From positions 1 to 9,552 of the forward strand of contig QHXA01000264.1 in assembly GCA_003222755.1 (NCBI GenBank): a DNA stretch of 9,552 nucleotides, read 5' to 3'. The notes below the pieces were generated by a model that made no database searches, had not been told where the DNA came from, and saw nothing but the letters and a program-made list of their open reading frames with translations. This DNA is from Acidobacteriota bacterium. Lineage in GTDB: Bacteria; Acidobacteriota; Terriglobia; 20CM-2-55-15. Shown one piece after another: positions 7,502 through 9,552 of the stretch (positions are counted from its first letter, which is position 1; each line of letters begins with the position of its first letter). The position numbers and the translations under genes are program-made.

Positions 7502-7990
7502 ATGACCATGTTTAAATGGTTTGCTGTCGCGGTGCTCGCAATTTTAGCCGGCGTCGTCCTATTCTTTTTTCTGCGTCCTAAGCCAGAGGATGTTGCAACG
7601 GGCGATCCGGAGACACGCATCATCGATTATCTCAAAAAGAACGTCAGGCCAGGCCAGCCCGTGTTGGTAACCGAACTTTACAACAATGTTTTTACGAGTC
7701 CCGAAGAACGCGAAGCGCTTCAGCGGCTATACGATGTCTTCCTCAAAATTCCAGCCTCTGCCGCCGAGATCTATATGAAGACTGGCAAAATACCAACACT
7801 CGAGGAATTATCTACCCACTTTCAGCTCAAAATTCCTGGAGAGATGGACGTCCTGCTTCGTGCCATGGAATCGGATCCGCGTGTTCCAAAATTCTTCGAG
7901 CGTGATGCGACGACTGGTGAAATAACAAAAATCTACGTCGATCGAATCGCCTCGGACGAGCGCTTCGGACGCCCACTCCGGAATCGGTAG
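7502..7990 (+). CDS. Membrane-anchored protein of unknown function
   Basis: A 162-residue protein I do not recognise. Residues 5-24 (KWFAVAVLAILAGVVLFFFL) form one membrane anchor or uncleaved signal. The remaining 135 residues are charged and mostly helical by inspection, with segments such as DYLKKNVRPGQPVLVTELY and a Lys/Arg-rich end, and no cysteines or obvious catalytic motif. The domain order suggests a small helical, perhaps winged-helix-like, fold facing the periplasm, but this is a guess. The ATG at 7502 has no Shine-Dalgarno sequence; a second ATG at 7508 is equally possible. It is transcribed away from the copper operon and converges with the metallo-hydrolase gene. Codon use resembles that of the neighbours and the frame is clean, so I treat it as real. 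Confidence 0.7.
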   Translation: MTMFKWFAVAVLAILAGVVLFFFLRPKPEDVATGDPETRIIDYLKKNVRPGQPVLVTELYNNVFTSPEEREALQRLYDVFLKIPASAAEIYMKTGKIPTLEELSTHFQLKIPGEMDVLLRAMESDPRVPKFFERDATTGEITKIYVDRIASDERFGRPLRNR

Positions 7991-7992
7991 TG

Positions 7993-8027
7993 GTTCATGC
8001 GACGCGTCCTCTTCGTCGCGCCTGAAC
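7993..8027. terminator. Hairpin between convergent genes, possible bidirectional terminator
   Basis: GTTCA (7993-7997) pairs with TGAAC (8023-8027), and inside it GCGACG (7999-8004) pairs with CGTCGC (8014-8019) around a 9-base loop, with small internal mismatches. It sits in the 55-base gap between two convergent stop codons, the natural place for a shared terminator. No strong T-tract follows on either strand. Confidence 0.4.
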
Positions 8028-8045
8028 ATCGACGCTCCTTCGCGC

Positions 8046-9552
8046 TTATTTTGTAGTCCCGGTTTGCGGCGGATTCTTCAGGCTTGTGTAAACCGCTTCA
8101 ACGAACATATCTGTGGTCCACGGCCCGGACGTTGCGCCAAAACGGACATCAAAATCCGCTGTGAGTCTGGCCGATTTGACTTGATCAAGAGTGGCGCCGC
8201 TGTTGATCATGGCCTGCACACGATCGCGGATGATGACCAACATGTCGCGATACTCGGCGACCTCCCATTCGTTGGTCACGCGTCCGTGTCCGGGAATGAT
8301 CATCGTGCCGCCGTCCTCGTCGTGTTGATACACGGTCCTATCGAGTATGAAATTCAGCGCCCGAATTTCGCCCTGCAGGCTACCGCCATTTTTTACATCG
8401 ATGAATGGATATTGCGTCGTCGTGAAGACGTCACCAGTAACAATGACATCGGACCGGCGGAAGTGCACCACACTGTCGCCGTCGGTGATCGCATTCGGCA
8501 GCGGGAAAATCTCGACCGGCTCTTCATTGTGGTACTTTCGCCGACGATCTTCGAAGTACGTATCGCTGGGCGGCGCCGGCGCCGGTGGCTTCTGATCCTG
8601 CATTCTTGTCTGTACATTCTGGTGGCCGATGATGGTGGCGCCCTGCCCGGCGTCTGCAAATTGATTCGAGAAAAACGAGCCCGTCACGCTGGGATCCGCT
8701 CCGGCGGCCTGAAGCTTTGCATTCCCGCCGACGTGGTCCGGATGAAAGCTGGTGTTGACAATGAACTGGATCGGCTTCGAACTGAGCTTGCCGATCTCCG
8801 CAATGATCTTTTCGGATAATTTGCCCGCGCCCGTATCCACGACGAACGCGCCTTGCGGGCCAACCTGAACCGCGATGTTGGCGCCGTCTCCGGCGAGCAT
8901 GTACACATTGCCTGCAACCTGGAAGACATGGGTAGTTCCATCATTCGGTGTCGGGTCCGGCGCCCGGCTTGCCTGCGGCGGTCCGGAAGGAAGCATTTTG
9001 GCCTTCGCCGCCGCTTCGGCTGCGGCACTGTCCTTAATGGCGGCAACAAACTCGGCGTACATCGTTTCACGACCGCCAAAAGCTGCTAGCAGTGGAACCT
9101 TGTTCTTGTCCGCATATTCGCGAACATAGGGGTTCTGCCCGAACAAATGACTGGGAACATAGTCATTCTTCCTGCCGAGAATTTGTTCGCTGTCATCGCA
9201 CGCATACAACCAAGCATCTGGGGCTATGGCCTGGCGAGCGAGGAGCGAAGTCTTACTCATCGGCTCGCTCAAGTACACCGGATCGTCAACCACGGCGAGA
9301 ATTGTGATCGTGTCGCCGTGTCGAATGAGATGTTCGGTGACTGTAGCGGCATCGCTCTGAGGTACGCCATTCGCACGGATCCAGCCGCGTTTGATGTGTG
9401 TGGTGGCGACCGTCAGTATGTTGCCTTCGAATTTTCCCGTCGAAAAACCTGCGAACGTATGCGGTGCATATGCCGGCGGGTGAGGACGTCCATCCATATA
9501 TATAGTCCGGTCGACTTGAGCGATCTGACCCCAGTAATGAATGGCGACGAGT
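8046..9552 (-). CDS. Metallo-beta-lactamase-fold hydrolase with N-terminal extension (5' end beyond the window)
   Basis: A two-part protein cut by the right edge: the frame stays open upstream of the ATG at 9497 and reads LVAIHYWGQIAQVDRTIY before MDGRPHPP, so that ATG is internal. The N-terminal part (about 9552-9030) resembles an extension seen with other soil-bacterial proteins: a strand-rich segment with GFSTGKFEGN, IRANGVPQSD and TEHLIRHGDTI. An Ala/Lys-rich helical linker follows. The C-terminal part (about 8960-8046) is an MBL fold: the VVDTGAG loop, the zinc-site motif TSFHPDHVGGN (8756-8722), a histidine in KYHNEEP (codon 8531-8529), DGDSVVHF, VTGDVF and the final IIPGHG (His codon 8288-8286). 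The first His of the canonical HxHxDH is Ser here (codon 8750-8748), so zinc site 1 is altered. MBL-fold enzymes usually hydrolyse esters, lactams or thioesters; the substrate cannot be told. Convergent with the small anchored protein. Confidence 0.88.
   Translation of the reverse strand, partial: LVAIHYWGQIAQVDRTIYMDGRPHPPAYAPHTFAGFSTGKFEGNILTVATTHIKRGWIRANGVPQSDAATVTEHLIRHGDTITILAVVDDPVYLSEPMSKTSLLARQAIAPDAWLYACDDSEQILGRKNDYVPSHLFGQNPYVREYADKNKVPLLAAFGGRETMYAEFVAAIKDSAAAEAAAKAKMLPSGPPQASRAPDPTPNDGTTHVFQVAGNVYMLAGDGANIAVQVGPQGAFVVDTGAGKLSEKIIAEIGKLSSKPIQFIVNTSFHPDHVGGNAKLQAAGADPSVTGSFFSNQFADAGQGATIIGHQNVQTRMQDQKPPAPAPPSDTYFEDRRRKYHNEEPVEIFPLPNAITDGDSVVHFRRSDVIVTGDVFTTTQYPFIDVKNGGSLQGEIRALNFILDRTVYQHDEDGGTMIIPGHGRVTNEWEVAEYRDMLVIIRDRVQAMINSGATLDQVKSARLTADFDVRFGATSGPWTTDMFVEAVYTSLKNPPQTGTTK

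Noticed and set aside
8064..8819. 251-codon + strand frame over the metallo-hydrolase gene
   Set aside because: It mirrors the conserved MBL-fold frame, including the zinc motifs, and has no recognisable features.
1..9552. CRISPR array, tRNA, rRNA or transposase
   Set aside because: No regularly spaced direct repeats, no cloverleaf-like sequence and no DDE or recombinase motifs were seen on either strand.

Overview
The window (about 55-60% GC by eye) looks like a piece of an Acidobacteriota-type or related soil-bacterium genome. That placement is an inference from the style of the proteins (DUF1326, a YHS/HMBD copper ATPase, redoxin fused to a DsbD N-terminal domain, a variant metallo-beta-lactamase-fold hydrolase). 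No rRNA, tRNA or marker gene confirms it. It could come from a metagenome-derived assembly, which matters because two genes carry frameshifts.

Layout: 1-245 is upstream sequence with a possible promoter. At 246-878 (+) lies a DUF1326 protein. 879-1160 holds a densely palindromic element bounded by 20-base imperfect inverted repeats. From 7408 down to 1161 (-) runs a compact four-gene set, apparently one operon: a CopA-type Cu(I) P-type ATPase with a central frameshift, an ArsP_1/SO_0444-like permease, a secreted redoxin-DsbD(N) fusion, and an outer-membrane beta-barrel protein frameshifted near its 3' end. A divergent gene for a small anchored protein of unknown function follows at 7502-7990 (+). 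A metallo-beta-lactamase-fold hydrolase at 8046 to beyond the window end (-) closes the window.

The most interesting point is the redoxin. Its reading frame is interrupted only by one TGA, which sits exactly where the first cysteine of the CxxC active site should be (W-TGA-P-Y-C). The frame stays open and family-like on both sides, and a 7-bp hairpin with a GUG loop starts 14 bases after the TGA. The simplest reading is a selenocysteine protein (U81-P-Y-C84), so the true gene is 3851-2706 rather than two fragments.

Working model (inference): the ATPase and permease move copper or a similar soft metal out of the cytoplasm. The selenocysteine redoxin with its DsbD-like domain manages thiol or peroxide chemistry in the periplasm, and the barrel gives an outer-membrane route. 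The two frameshifts next door mean that gene decay or assembly error must be weighed against function.
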